Shown here one piece after another: positions 52,195-61,500 of a DNA stretch of 64,000 bases. Within the stretch, counting starts at the first letter, position 1; each line of letters starts with the position of its first letter. The translations under genes were made by a program, and so were the position numbers. Location of the stretch: the NCBI RefSeq assembly GCF_012676905.1, contig NZ_CP051428.1:2318001-2382000 (forward strand). The letters are read 5' to 3'. Origin of the DNA: Paenibacillus albicereus (GTDB taxonomy: Bacteria; Bacillota; Bacilli; Paenibacillales; Paenibacillaceae). Below the pieces are notes generated by a model that searched no databases, had not been told where the DNA came from, and worked only from the letters and a program-made list of their open reading frames with translations.

Positions 52195-53478
52195 TCAGCC
52201 GCGGATCTGGCCGGTTCCGCGGATGCGGTACTTGGTGGATGTCAGCGCCGGCAGCCCCATCGGGCCGCGCACATGGAGCTTTTGCGTGCTGATGCCGATC
52301 TCCGCGCCATAGCCGAATTCGAACCCGTCCGTAAACCGGGTCGAAGCGTTGTGGTAGACGGCGGCCGCATCGACGCGGTCGAGGAACTCGCCCGCAGCCT
52401 CCGCGCTTTCGGCGACGATGCACTCCGAGTGGCGGGTGCCGAAGCGATCGATATGCTCCAGCGCCTCCTCGAGGTTGTCGACGATCCGGATGTTGAGCAC
52501 GTAATCGTTGTACTCCGTGGCGTAGTCCTCGTCCGTCGCCGGACGCGCCGCGCCGCTTCCCAGCAGGGAAAGCGCCTCGGGGCAGCCCTTCAGCTCCACG
52601 CCGGCTTCCTTCATCGACGCGGCGATCCGCGCGAGTCCGCGCTCGGCGAAGCGGCGATGCAGCAGCAGCGTCTCCATCGAGTTGCATACCGACGGCCGCT
52701 GGGCCTTGGCGTTGACGGCGATGGCGACGGCCATGTCCGCGTCCGCATCCTCATGCACATAAGTATGGCAGATTCCGGCGCCGGTCTCAATGACGGGCAC
52801 CGTCGCGTTCTCGACGACGTTGCGGATGAGCGCAGCCCCGCCGCGCGGGATGATGACGTCGAGCAGGCCGCTGAGCTTGAGCATCGCGTCGGCCGAGGCG
52901 CGGCTCGGATCCTCGATCAGCTGCAGCGATTCGGGCGGAATCGCGGATGCCGCGAGCGCGGAGCGCAGAATCTCCGCCGTCTTGAGGTTCGTCTGCAGCG
53001 CGGCGCTGCCGCCGCGCAGCACGACGGCGTTGCCCGTCTTGAGCGAAAGAGCCGCCGCGTCGACGGTCACGTTCGGCCGCGCTTCGTAGATCATGCCGAT
53101 GACGCCGAGCGGCACGGTCACCTGCTCGATCGACAGGCCGTTCGGCCGCTCGATGGCCTGCACGGTCCGGCCGACCGGATCGGGCAGGCCGATCACCTGG
53201 CGCACGCCCTCGGCGATGGCTTCGATCCGCTCCGGGGTCAGCCTCAGCCGGTCAAGCAGGGAGGGGGCGGTGCCGTTCTCCTCGCCTCTCTTCAGATCGA
53301 TCGCGTTGGCCTCGATCAGCTCGGCGGCGCGCTCCAGCAGCGCGTCCGCCATGCGTCCGAGCGCCTCGTCCTTCTGCTCCGTCGTCAGCACGGCGAGGCG
53401 CGATGCGGCTTTGCGCGCCGCGGCAGCCTTGCGGGTGGCTTCCTCCTGCGCGGCGGACAGGTTGGCTTGCATGTTCAT
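52195..53478 (-). CDS. proA: Gamma-glutamyl phosphate reductase
   Basis: 427 residues. Catalytic cysteine lies in RPSVCNSMETLL, and NAVVLRGGS, PRGGAALI and HNASTRFTDGFEFGYGAE are typical. It reduces gamma-glutamyl phosphate to the semialdehyde. The frame runs far upstream, but AAGGAGG lies just before the ATG cluster at 53484/53478/53472; ATG 53478 has the best spacing. It is 59 bases after proB. Confidence 0.96.
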   Translation of the reverse strand: MNMQANLSAAQEEATRKAAAARKAASRLAVLTTEQKDEALGRMADALLERAAELIEANAIDLKRGEENGTAPSLLDRLRLTPERIEAIAEGVRQVIGLPDPVGRTVQAIERPNGLSIEQVTVPLGVIGMIYEARPNVTVDAAALSLKTGNAVVLRGGSAALQTNLKTAEILRSALAASAIPPESLQLIEDPSRASADAMLKLSGLLDVIIPRGGAALIRNVVENATVPVIETGAGICHTYVHEDADADMAVAIAVNAKAQRPSVCNSMETLLLHRRFAERGLARIAASMKEAGVELKGCPEALSLLGSGAARPATDEDYATEYNDYVLNIRIVDNLEEALEHIDRFGTRHSECIVAESAEAAGEFLDRVDAAAVYHNASTRFTDGFEFGYGAEIGISTQKLHVRGPMGLPALTSTKYRIRGTGQIRG

Positions 53479-53537
53479 ATCCATTCCTCCTTGCGGATTG
53501 TGTTTGTCCTCGTTCGTTGCGGTTCTTTTGATGCCCG

Positions 53538-54641
53538 TCAGGCGAGCGTGATCCATTCGTCGCGGTGGATGACCTCGATGCGGGAGACGTCGACGCGCCG
53601 CCGCACCTCCTCCGAGCCGAGGCCGGCGGCCGCCCGCAGCTGCCAGCAGTCGTAGTTGACGATGCCCCGGCCGATCAGGCGGCCGGCGGGGTCGGTCACC
53701 TCGACGACGTCGCCGGGATGGAAGTCTCCGCTCACGGCGGTTACTCCGGCGGGCAGCAGGCTCTTGCCGCCGCTGACGAGCGCGCGCTCGGCTCCGGCGT
53801 CGACGGCGATGCTGCCGCTCGGCATCGAGTGGAAGCCCAGCCATTGCTTTTTGACGGGCAGATGATGCTCGCGCGATTCGAAATACGTGCCCTTGCCGCT
53901 GCCGGAAGCGGCGAGCAGCAGCTCGCCGGGCTCGAGCACGCGGCCGATGAACGCCGGCACGCCGCCGCGCATCGCGATGCGCGCGGCCTCGATCTTGGAG
54001 CGCATGCCGCCGGTGCCGACGCTCGAGCCGGCCCCGCCGGCGAGGCCCATCAGCTCGCCGGTGATCGCCTCGACGCGCTCGATCTTGCGCGCGGCCGGAT
54101 CGCGGCGCGGATCGGCCGTATAAAGGCCGTCCGTATCAGTGACGATGATGAGCTGGCGCGCTCCGACCAGATTGGCGACGAGCGCGGACAGCATGTCGTT
54201 GTCGCCGAACTTCAGCTCGTCGGTGGATACCGTATCGTTCTCGTTGATGATCGGCACGACGCCCTGCCGCAGCAGCTCGTCGATCGTCATCATCGCGTTG
54301 CGCCCCCGGCCGCGGGCAGTGAAGTCCGGCCGCGTCAGCAGCAGCTGCGCGCAGCGGATGCCCTCGGCCGCGAGCGCCTCCTGGTAGGCCTGCATGAGCA
54401 GCGCCTGGCCGACGGCGGCCGCGGCCTGCTTCTCGTGCAGCAGCTTCGGCCGCGACTCGTAGCCGATCACCTTGAAGCCGGCGGCGACGGCGCCCGAGGT
54501 GACGAGCAGCACCTCGCGGCCTTGCCGGTGGAGGTCGGCCAGCTCTCCGGCATAGAATGCCAGTCTTTCCTTGTTCAATCCGCCTTCGGGACTTGTCAGC
54601 GAGCTGCTCCCGATCTTGACGACGCGTCTGTCAGCGCTCAT
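53538..54641 (-). CDS. proB: Glutamate 5-kinase
   Basis: 367 residues. The amino-acid kinase domain (RVVKIGSSSLTSPEGGL; INENDTVSTDELKFGDND; TDTDGLYTADPR) and a C-terminal PUA domain (about 275-355) are both present. It phosphorylates glutamate, the first proline step and the usual feedback point. Upstream ATGs exist, but GGAG positioned before ATG 54641 and the family N-terminus favour it. A T-box leader precedes it. Confidence 0.96.
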   Translation of the reverse strand: MSADRRVVKIGSSSLTSPEGGLNKERLAFYAGELADLHRQGREVLLVTSGAVAAGFKVIGYESRPKLLHEKQAAAAVGQALLMQAYQEALAAEGIRCAQLLLTRPDFTARGRGRNAMMTIDELLRQGVVPIINENDTVSTDELKFGDNDMLSALVANLVGARQLIIVTDTDGLYTADPRRDPAARKIERVEAITGELMGLAGGAGSSVGTGGMRSKIEAARIAMRGGVPAFIGRVLEPGELLLAASGSGKGTYFESREHHLPVKKQWLGFHSMPSGSIAVDAGAERALVSGGKSLLPAGVTAVSGDFHPGDVVEVTDPAGRLIGRGIVNYDCWQLRAAAGLGSEEVRRRVDVSRIEVIHRDEWITLA

Positions 54642-54687
54642 GCGGCATCTCATCTCCTGCTCGGCGAAAATAGCGTGGCCGCGGCGG

Positions 54688-54940
54688 CAAAAAAACAAAA
54701 AAGCTTTCGTCCTCTAAAGGACGAAAGCTGCTGCTTCCGCGGTACCACCTTAACGTTGGACGGCAGACGCCGTCCCTCTCGGTGCCCTTGTAACAGAGGG
54801 CGCTGTCCGGCTCCTCGCCGGGCGCTCCGGGACGGGTGCAGAAGGCTGTCGCCGCAGTCTCTCCCAGCCGATGGAGACCGCTCTCTGATGCGCAGCGGGA
54901 TTCTGTCGTTTCCCTTCACAGCGTCTAACGTGTTGAATTG
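54688..54940 (-). promoter_or_regulatory. T-box leader (proline-type expected) of proBA-proC-mtnWXB
   Basis: On the minus strand the antiterminator sequence AAGGTGGTACCGCGG (plus 54737-54751) matches the T-box consensus, followed by the terminator AGCTTTCGTCC/GGACGAAAGCT (plus 54702-54712 and 54719-54729) and a T-run. A stem I-like region with an AGAGAGCGG segment lies upstream. Proline codons (CCT, CCC) occur in the expected specifier stretch (plus 54827-54851), but I cannot fold it to choose one. Uncharged tRNA binding would prevent termination. Confidence 0.93.
54702..54729 (-). terminator. T-box terminator
   Basis: An 11-bp perfect stem on the minus strand closes on a TTTAGA loop and is followed by T residues (plus 54688-54701 A-rich). 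Confidence 0.92.
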
Positions 54941-54945
54941 AACCC

Positions 54946-54974
54946 AGCATACCATGACGCCCGGGCACTGTAAA
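54946..54974 (-). promoter_or_regulatory. Promoter of the T-box/pro-mtn transcript
   Basis: On the minus strand TTTACA (plus 54969-54974) and TATGCT (plus 54946-54951) are separated by 17 bases. The start near 54940 gives a leader of about 300 bases before proB. Confidence 0.75.
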
Positions 54975-55040
54975 GCCGTAAAGAGCCCCCGGCAGGGACG
55001 AATGCCGCCGCCGGCGGGGGAGAAGGCCGCCGGGCCGGGC

Positions 55041-56243
55041 TCAGCCGAACAGGCCGAGCTTGCCGATGCGGGCCGCCGCTTCGCGCAGGCGGTCCTCCTC
55101 CGTCAGCAGGCCGAGCCGCACGTAGCCTTCGCCATGCTGGCCGAAGCCGATGCCGGGCGCGACGACGACGTCGGCCTGCTCCAGCACGATGTCGGCGAAC
55201 GACTCCGACGTCATGCCCTTCGGCACGGGCAGCCAGCAGAAGAACGAGCCGCCCGGGCGCTCCGCCTGCCAGCCGATGCGCTCCAGCTCGCCGAACAGCG
55301 CCTCGCGGCGGGACTCGTATCTGGCGCCGAGCTCGCGCACCGACTGCTGGGAGCCGGTCAGCGCCGCCGCCGCCGCTTCCTGGATGCCGCCGAACAGGCT
55401 GCAGTAGTAGTGGTCCTGGATCAGGTTGATGAGCTCGATGACGCGCGCGTTGCCGAGCGCGAAGCCGACGCGCCAGCCGGCCATGTTGTACGTCTTGGAC
55501 AGCGTGTAGAACTCCACGCCGACCTCCTTGGCTCCCGGCGTCTCGAGGAAGCTGATCGGCCGCCGGCCGTCGAAGCCGAGCGCGCCGTAGGCGAAGTCGC
55601 TGGCGGCGACGATGCCGTTCGCCGCGGCGAACTCGACCGTCTCGCGGTAAAACTCCGGCGTCGCGACCGCTCCGGTCGGATTGTTCGGATAGTTGAAGAA
55701 CATCAGCTTGGCGTCCCGGCGGTCCTCCGCGCTGATGCGGCTGTAATCCGGCAGAAAGCCGTTCTCCTCGCGCAGCGGCATGAACGACATGCGCGCGCCC
55801 GAGAGCGCGACGCCGGACCAGTAGTCCGGATAGCCCGGATCGGGGACGAGGCACAAGTCGCCGGGATCGAGCAGGCACTGGCTGATCTCGATGAGGCCGG
55901 TCTTGCCGCCGAACAGGATCGCGACCTCGGTCTCGGGGTCGAGGTCGACGCCGTAGTCCTCCTTGTACCGCAGCGCGACCGCTTCCTTCAGGAACGGAAA
56001 GCCGCGGAACGGCGGGTAGCGATGGTAGCGAGGGTCGGCGGACGCCTGCTGCATCTTCTCGACGATATGGGCGGGCGTAGGGGTATCCGGGTTGCCTTGG
56101 CCGAGGTTGATTACGTCCCGGCCGAGCGCGGCGCGGGCGTTCGCCTTGCCGACCAGCTTGGCGAAAAACTGCTCCGGCAGCCCTTGCAAGCGGCGCGCGG
56201 GCACGAGGCCCGGCGCCGCCGCGCTGAAGCGGCTGTTGCTCAT
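55041..56243 (-). CDS. mtnE: PLP aminotransferase, methionine-salvage MtnE type
   Basis: 400 residues, class I aminotransferase. The PLP lysine lies in YTLSKTYNMAGWR, with NLGQGNPDTPTP, NYPNNPTG and the C-terminal arginine region. It resembles B. subtilis MtnE (YkrV), which transaminates 2-keto-4-methylthiobutyrate to methionine; nearby mtnWXB and mtnU support this over a general aspartate aminotransferase. GGAGTGATG precedes ATG 56243. It ends 67 bases before the T-box promoter. No SAM riboswitch is visible upstream. Confidence 0.88.
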   Translation of the reverse strand: MSNSRFSAAAPGLVPARRLQGLPEQFFAKLVGKANARAALGRDVINLGQGNPDTPTPAHIVEKMQQASADPRYHRYPPFRGFPFLKEAVALRYKEDYGVDLDPETEVAILFGGKTGLIEISQCLLDPGDLCLVPDPGYPDYWSGVALSGARMSFMPLREENGFLPDYSRISAEDRRDAKLMFFNYPNNPTGAVATPEFYRETVEFAAANGIVAASDFAYGALGFDGRRPISFLETPGAKEVGVEFYTLSKTYNMAGWRVGFALGNARVIELINLIQDHYYCSLFGGIQEAAAAALTGSQQSVRELGARYESRREALFGELERIGWQAERPGGSFFCWLPVPKGMTSESFADIVLEQADVVVAPGIGFGQHGEGYVRLGLLTEEDRLREAAARIGKLGLFG

Positions 56244-56369
56244 CTTGTCATCACTCCATCATCATCCTTGGCCGGACCGCTGCGGCTCGCGCGCTCGCTT
56301 CCGGCTTGCTGCAACCATGGTAGCAGAGGAGGGACGGACTGTCGAGCGCGCGCCGGGGCGAACGTCCGC

Positions 56370-56933
56370 TCAGGGCTCGAAGCCGATCCGCTCGAAGAAC
56401 GGACGCAGATCCGGACGGGCCGTCAGCAGGTACGGCTTCTTGCGCTCGTCGAACACGAGCAGCTCCGGCTCGCGCTCAGGACAGTAGAACAGGAACACGT
56501 CCTCGGCTCGCAGGTGCAGGCGGCCGACCTTCAGCGAGGCGGGCTCTCGCAGCGGGATGCGGAACACATAGCCGCAATCGTCGTCCGGTGACAGGTTGGG
56601 CGACAGCCCCTCGGCCGCGTCCAGCCAGGAGCGGGCGATCTGCTGGTAAGCGTCCTCGTTCGGAAACGACTGCACGACCTTCCCGGCGCGAACGTCGAAC
56701 ACCTGGACCGGACGGTCGGACTTGGCCGGAGCCGAAGCGGACGCCGCCTGCGGAAGCAAGCCCGCGAGCAAGAGGAGGACGAGCGCGGCCGTGGCCAGCC
56801 GCACGGCATTGCGGGAGCGGCCGGCATGGCGCAGCAGCGGAAGGCGGAGCGCGGCGCGGGCGGCGGAGTGGAGGAAGTGCAGGCGCGTTGGCGCGGCAGG
56901 CGCGGCCGGCGGGAGAGAGGGAGGGAATCGCAT
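56370..56933 (-). CDS. Unrecognised secreted or membrane-anchored protein
   Basis: About 187 residues. A long Arg/Ala-rich N-terminus leads to one hydrophobic helix (TAALVLLLLAGLLPQAASA), a possible signal peptide or anchor, followed by a compact domain of about 120 residues with an even pattern of charged and hydrophobic residues. No family is recognised. AAGGAG (minus strand) lies 12 bases before ATG 56933; the ATG at 56945 is too close to it. It sits between mtnE and the divergent mtnU, without evident functional link. Confidence 0.65.
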   Translation of the reverse strand: MRFPPSLPPAAPAAPTRLHFLHSAARAALRLPLLRHAGRSRNAVRLATAALVLLLLAGLLPQAASASAPAKSDRPVQVFDVRAGKVVQSFPNEDAYQQIARSWLDAAEGLSPNLSPDDDCGYVFRIPLREPASLKVGRLHLRAEDVFLFYCPEREPELLVFDERKKPYLLTARPDLRPFFERIGFEP

Positions 56934-57079
56934 CGGGAAAAGCATCTCCTTTCGGGCCGCCTCGGGGCAGCCCGTCGTTTGCTTTTAACCTGTCCATCTT
57001 GACAGCGCCCTATGACGCGGCAAGAATAGTAGCATTGATGAAGCATCCCGAAGCGGATGCGCGGAAAGGGGTTGGAGGC

Positions 57080-57889
57080 ATGAGCGGAAACGGAGGCAAG
57101 CTGCGCATCTCGGCGCTGCAGCTTCATATAGACGCGGGAGAGCCGGAGCTGAACTTTGCCCGGGTGCGGTCCCGGCTGCAGGAGGCGGCCGCGGCGGCGG
57201 ACAAGCCCGACGTGATCGTGCTGCCGGAGATGTGGAACACCGGCTACGCGCTCGACCGCATCGGCGAGCTGGCCGACCCGGACGGGGAGCGGACGCGCGC
57301 GATGCTGTCGGCGTTCAGCCGGGAGGCGGGCGTGCATGTCGTCGGCGGTTCGATCGCCGAAAAAAGGGCGCAGGAGGTGTACAACGCCGCCTACGCCTTC
57401 AATCGGGAGGGAGAGCTGGCCGGACAGTACGAAAAAATGCATCTGTTCCGGCTGATGGAGGAAGAAAAGCATCTGGCGGCCGGCTCGCGCCTGGGACTGT
57501 TCCCGCTGGAAGGGGCGGACGCGGCGATGATGATCTGCTACGACATCCGTTTCCCGGAGCTGGCTCGCTCGCTCGCGCTCGCGGGAGCGAAGGCGCTGTT
57601 CGTGCCGGCGGAGTGGCCGAAGCCGCGCCTGCATCACTGGCGCTCGCTGCTGATCGCGCGCGCGATCGAGAACCAGATGTACGTCATTGCGTGCAACCGC
57701 ACGGGCACGAGCGGGGAGACGGAGTTTTTCGGCCACTCGATGATCGTCGACCCATGGGGCGAGGTGCTCGCCGAAGCCGGGGAAGAAGAGACGATCCTGA
57801 GCGCCGACATCGATCTGGCCCTTGTCGACGAGGTGCGGGCCCGCATCCCCGTCTTCGAGGACCGCAGGCCGCAGCTCTACCGGCTCTAG
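57080..57889 (+). CDS. mtnU: Nitrilase-superfamily amidohydrolase MtnU
   Basis: 269 residues. The catalytic triad is visible as E50 (LPEMW), K119 (YEKMHLF) and C153 (MICYDIRFPEL). It resembles omega-amidases such as B. subtilis MtnU (YkrU), expected to hydrolyse 2-oxosuccinamate or 2-oxoglutaramate made by the aminotransferase MtnE. AAAGGGG at 57065-57071 serves ATG 57080. A TTGACA box at 56999-57004 lies upstream without a strong -10. From 57890 to 58054 nothing else is seen. Confidence 0.88.
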   Translation: MSGNGGKLRISALQLHIDAGEPELNFARVRSRLQEAAAAADKPDVIVLPEMWNTGYALDRIGELADPDGERTRAMLSAFSREAGVHVVGGSIAEKRAQEVYNAAYAFNREGELAGQYEKMHLFRLMEEEKHLAAGSRLGLFPLEGADAAMMICYDIRFPELARSLALAGAKALFVPAEWPKPRLHHWRSLLIARAIENQMYVIACNRTGTSGETEFFGHSMIVDPWGEVLAEAGEEETILSADIDLALVDEVRARIPVFEDRRPQLYRL

Positions 57890-58054
57890 GGAGTAGACGC
57901 GCAGCCTCGCCCTGGGGCAGCCTGCACCGCCTTCTCGCCCTCTGCCTTGTCGCCTAGGCATGAGGCGCCTCCGATGAGTCTTCGCCTGCAATCCACGCAG
58001 GGAAGGAAGCGGACATTCGGCGCCATCTGATCCCTCCGAAGCTGTAAGCACGCG

Positions 58055-58960
58055 CTAGTCCTGTCCGCCGTAATGGCGGCTGACGGAAGCCTTCATCGTC
58101 TCGATGAAGGCTTCCGCCGCTTTGGACAGGTAGCGGCCCTTGCGGCTGGCGATGACGAGCGTCCGCGACGGCTTGCCCTTGATCGGGATGAAGGACGGTG
58201 TGAACTCGGTGCGGCGCCCTTGCGCGATCATCTGCGGGATGAACGAGACGCCCATGCCCGCCGCGACGAGCGACTGCACCGTCTCGATGTTGCTGCTCTC
58301 GAACACGATGCGCGGCTGGAAGCCGGCGCCCGCGCACAGGTCGAGGGCGATCTGGCGGAAGCCCTGGCCTTTCTTGAGCACGATGAACGGCTCGTCCTTC
58401 AGCGTCTCCAGCCCGATCGGCTCCCGGCGGCCGGCCAGCGGATGGCTCGGCGGCACGGCGAGCGTGATCTCCTCGCGGATGAGCGGCTCATAGACGAGGG
58501 TCGGATCGATGAGCGGCAGCGTCAGCAGGCTGATGTCGGTCTGACCGCTTCCCGCGAGCTGCTCGAGCTTGGCGGTCGTATCCTCGACGAGCACGAGCTC
58601 GATGTCGGGGAAGCGCTGGCCGAACTCCGGCAGCACGATCGGGAGGATGTGCGAGCCGGTGATCGGCAGGCTGCCGATGACGAGGCGTCCCCGTTTCATC
58701 TGGGCCATGTCCTCCATCTCGGTCTTGAGCTGCTCGATGCGGTCGAGGATGTCCTGGGCCTTGTCCACGAACACTTCCCCCGCATGGGTGAGCTCGACGG
58801 AGTTGGTCGTGCGGCGGACGAGCAGCACGCCGATCTCCTTCTCGAGCTTGGACAGCTGCTGGCTGAGCGACGGCTGGGCGATGTGGAGCTTCTCGGCCGC
58901 GCGCGAGAAGTTCAGCTCCTTGGCGATCTGGATGACATAGTGCAGCTGGCGTAATTCCAT
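58055..58960 (-). CDS. LysR family transcriptional regulator
   Basis: 301 residues. The N-terminal winged helix (1-60; NFSRAAEKLHIAQPSLSQQLSKLE split over two helices) is followed by a substrate-binding domain (90-295). It diverges from leuCD and shares a 150-base gap with a palindromic T-N11-A site, so leuCD is the expected target. AAGGAG on the minus strand precedes ATG 58960. Effector is not evident. Confidence 0.94.
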   Translation of the reverse strand: MELRQLHYVIQIAKELNFSRAAEKLHIAQPSLSQQLSKLEKEIGVLLVRRTTNSVELTHAGEVFVDKAQDILDRIEQLKTEMEDMAQMKRGRLVIGSLPITGSHILPIVLPEFGQRFPDIELVLVEDTTAKLEQLAGSGQTDISLLTLPLIDPTLVYEPLIREEITLAVPPSHPLAGRREPIGLETLKDEPFIVLKKGQGFRQIALDLCAGAGFQPRIVFESSNIETVQSLVAAGMGVSFIPQMIAQGRRTEFTPSFIPIKGKPSRTLVIASRKGRYLSKAAEAFIETMKASVSRHYGGQD

Positions 58961-59008
58961 CGTTCGGCTCCTTCGGCCACTCGGGGCCGGGTGATTTATA
59001 ATAGCATC

Positions 59009-59023
59009 CTATAATGATTATAG
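59009..59023. promoter_or_regulatory. Perfect 15-bp palindrome, LysR operator candidate
   Basis: CTATAAT-G-ATTATAG is a perfect palindrome with the T-N11-A form recognised by LysR proteins. It lies between the LysR gene and leuC, about 11 bases before the -35 box of leuC. Further ATAAT/ATTAT half-sites flank it. Confidence 0.7.
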
Positions 59024-59033
59024 ATATTATATC

Positions 59034-59063
59034 TTGGAACAATCAACCCCGGACGTGTATGCT
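59034..59063 (+). promoter_or_regulatory. Promoter of leuCD
   Basis: TTGGAA (59034-59039) and TATGCT (59058-59063) are separated by 18 bases, 50 bases before the leuC start. Confidence 0.6.
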
Positions 59064-59111
59064 GGATGCAGATCAAGAAACGGCACCGATACTCATACGG
59101 GGTGATAACTT

Positions 59112-60533
59112 ATGAAAAAGCGCACCATGTTCGAAAAAATCTGGGACAATCACGTCATTCACGCGGAAGAGGGCAAGCCGAGCATCCTCTACATCGACCT
59201 GCATCTCGTCCACGAGGTCACGTCGCCGCAGGCGTTCGAGGGCCTGCGCCTTTCGGGACGCCAGGTCCGCCGTCCGGACCGCACGTTCGCGACGATGGAC
59301 CACAACGTTCCGACCAAGGACCGCTTCAACATCAAGGACCCGATCTCCAAGCAGCAGGTCGACACGCTCACGCAGAACTGCGCCGACTTCGGCGTCAAGC
59401 TGTTCGACCTGAACAATATCGACCAAGGCGTCGTGCATGTCATGGGGCCTGAGATCGGCCTCACCTGGCCGGGCAAGACGATCGTCTGCGGCGACAGCCA
59501 CACGAGCACGCATGGCGCGTTCGGCGCGCTGGCGTTCGGCATCGGCACGAGCGAGGTGGAGCATGTGCTCGCGACCCAGTGCCTGCAGCAGTCCAAGCCG
59601 CGGACGATGGCGATCCGCTTCAAGGGCAGCCGCAAGCCGGGCGTCACCGCCAAGGACATGATCCTCGGCCTGATCGCCCAGTACGGCACCGACTTCGCGA
59701 CCGGCTACGTGCTGGAGTATACGGGCGAGTCGATCGCTTCGCTGTCGATGGAGGAGCGCATGACCGTCTGCAACATGAGCATCGAGGGCGGAGCGCGCGC
59801 CGGCCTGATCGCTCCGGACGAGACGACGTTCGAGTACCTGCGCGGCCGCGAGTACGCGCCGCAGGGAGCGGACTTCGACCGGGCGATCGAGGCCTGGCGT
59901 CAGCTGACGACCGACGAAGGCGCGGAGTACGACACCGTGCTCGAGTTCGACGTCAACAGCCTGATCCCGCAAGTCACCTGGGGCACGAGCCCCGGCATGG
60001 GCACCGACATCACGTCGGCCGTGCCGAATCCGTCCGACCTCCCGACGGAGAACGAGCGCAAGGCGGCCGAGAAGGCGCTGGAATACATGGATCTGAAGCC
60101 GGGCACGCCGATGGCCGACATTCCGATCGACTACGTGTTCATCGGCTCCTGCACGAACGGGCGCATCGAGGACCTGCGCGCCGCCGCCGAGATCGCGCGG
60201 GGCTACCAGGTCAGCGACCGCGTGACCGCGATCGTCGTGCCGGGCTCCGGCCGCGTCAAGATGCAGGCGGAGAAGGAAGGGCTCGACAAGGTGTTCGTCG
60301 AGGCCGGCTTCGAGTGGCGCGAGGCAGGCTGCTCGATGTGCCTCGCGATGAACCCGGACGTGCTGCAGCCGGGACAGCGCTGCGCCTCCACGTCCAACCG
60401 CAACTTCGAGGGACGCCAGGGACGCGGCGGCCGCACGCATCTCGTCTCCCCGGCGATGGCCGCAGCGGCCGCGATCGAGGGCCGCTTCACGGACGTGCGC
60501 GACTGGAAGATCAAGCAGGCGGTAGCGAACTAA
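59112..60533 (+). CDS. leuC: 3-isopropylmalate dehydratase large subunit
   Basis: 473 residues of the aconitase superfamily. The 4Fe-4S cysteines are in GSCTNGR and [27 protein letters not shown] and DITSAV-type segments are standard. With LeuD it isomerises 2- to 3-isopropylmalate in leucine synthesis. GGGGTGATAA at 59099-59108 serves ATG 59112. leuD follows after 46 bases. leuA and leuB are not in the window. Confidence 0.97.
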   Translation: MKKRTMFEKIWDNHVIHAEEGKPSILYIDLHLVHEVTSPQAFEGLRLSGRQVRRPDRTFATMDHNVPTKDRFNIKDPISKQQVDTLTQNCADFGVKLFDLNNIDQGVVHVMGPEIGLTWPGKTIVCGDSHTSTHGAFGALAFGIGTSEVEHVLATQCLQQSKPRTMAIRFKGSRKPGVTAKDMILGLIAQYGTDFATGYVLEYTGESIASLSMEERMTVCNMSIEGGARAGLIAPDETTFEYLRGREYAPQGADFDRAIEAWRQLTTDEGAEYDTVLEFDVNSLIPQVTWGTSPGMGTDITSAVPNPSDLPTENERKAAEKALEYMDLKPGTPMADIPIDYVFIGSCTNGRIEDLRAAAEIARGYQVSDRVTAIVVPGSGRVKMQAEKEGLDKVFVEAGFEWREAGCSMCLAMNPDVLQPGQRCASTSNRNFEGRQGRGGRTHLVSPAMAAAAAIEGRFTDVRDWKIKQAVAN

Positions 60534-60579
60534 TACCAGCGGCCGAGGCCGTTTCTATAAGAGGGGAGATTCACCGACC

Positions 60580-61179
60580 ATGGAACCATTCGTGAAGCAT
60601 ACGGGCATCGTCGCCCCCGTCGACCGGGTCAACGTCGATACGGACGCCATCATTCCCAAGCAATTCCTCAAGCGCATCGAGCGCAGCGGCTTCGGCCAGT
60701 TCCTGTTCTTCGAATGGCGCTTCGACGAAGAAGGCAACGTCAATCCGAACTTCGAGCCCAACAAGCCGCGCTATCAGGGCGCTTCCGTCCTGATCTCCCG
60801 CGCCAACTTCGGCTGCGGCTCTTCCCGCGAGCATGCGCCATGGGCGATTCTCGACTATGGCTACAAGGTCGTCATCGCGCCGTCTTACGCGGATATCTTC
60901 TACAACAACTGCTTCAAGAACGGCATCCTGCCGATCAAGCTGAGCGAGGAGCAGGTCGAGGACTTGTTCCAGCGCACCGCTGCTCATGAAGGCTACGAGC
61001 TGAGCGTGGATCTGGAGAGCAAGCTGCTGACCGACGCGCACGGCCTGCGCATCGAGTTCGAGCTCGACGAGCATCGCCGCCAGTTCCTGCTCCAGGGGCT
61101 GGACGACATCGGCTTGACGCTGAAGCATGCGGACGAAATTTCCGCATACGAAGAGCGCCGTCAAGGCTCGTTCGCCTGA
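60580..61179 (+). CDS. leuD: 3-isopropylmalate dehydratase small subunit
   Basis: 199 residues. [13 protein letters not shown] near 19-31 and [13 protein letters not shown] near 84-96 are the small-subunit signatures. It forms the swivelling domain of the isomerase with LeuC. GAGGGGAG at 60561-60568 lies before ATG 60580. A terminator follows directly. Confidence 0.97.
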   Translation: MEPFVKHTGIVAPVDRVNVDTDAIIPKQFLKRIERSGFGQFLFFEWRFDEEGNVNPNFEPNKPRYQGASVLISRANFGCGSSREHAPWAILDYGYKVVIAPSYADIFYNNCFKNGILPIKLSEEQVEDLFQRTAAHEGYELSVDLESKLLTDAHGLRIEFELDEHRRQFLLQGLDDIGLTLKHADEISAYEERRQGSFA

Positions 61180-61186
61180 TCCTTCG

Positions 61187-61216
61187 CCCGTCTGCGGAAT
61201 CCGCAGGCGGGTTTTT
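61187..61216 (+). terminator. Terminator of leuCD
   Basis: CCCGTCTGCGGA (61187-61198) pairs with TCCGCAGGCGGG (61200-61211) with one G-T pair, followed by five T. Confidence 0.88.
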
Positions 61217-61261
61217 GCATTTGTTGGGCAGGGAGGGGGGCGCGAAGCGGAAAAGCATGGG

Positions 61262-61500
61262 GACAAGCAGTGGCTGCGCGAGTCGAGCCTTTGTCGGCAG
61301 GGGAGCAAGACAAGCAAGCATGTTGGACAAGCAGTGGCTGCGGGAGCCGAGCCTTTCTCGATGCGAAAGCCGGCAAACGAAGCAAGTTGGACAAGCATTC
61401 GCTGCGCGAGCCGAGTCTTTCTCGATGCGAAAGCCGGCAAACGAAGCAAGTTGGACAAGCAGTCGCTGCGGGAGCCGAGCCTTTCTCCGATTCCACTGGA
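61262..61500. repeat. Tandem repeat array, 64-bp units
   Basis: Units beginning GACAAGCAGTGGCTGCG start at 61262, 61326, 61390 and 61454, exactly 64 bases apart. The two middle units are nearly identical; the first diverges in its second half and the last is partial. Because 64 is not a multiple of three, any translation changes frame at each unit, so the array is not a coding repeat. I see no gene here. Confidence 0.88.

Noticed and set aside
56244-56369. SAM riboswitch upstream of mtnE
   Set aside because: The 126-base gap shows no S-box core elements and no leader terminator.
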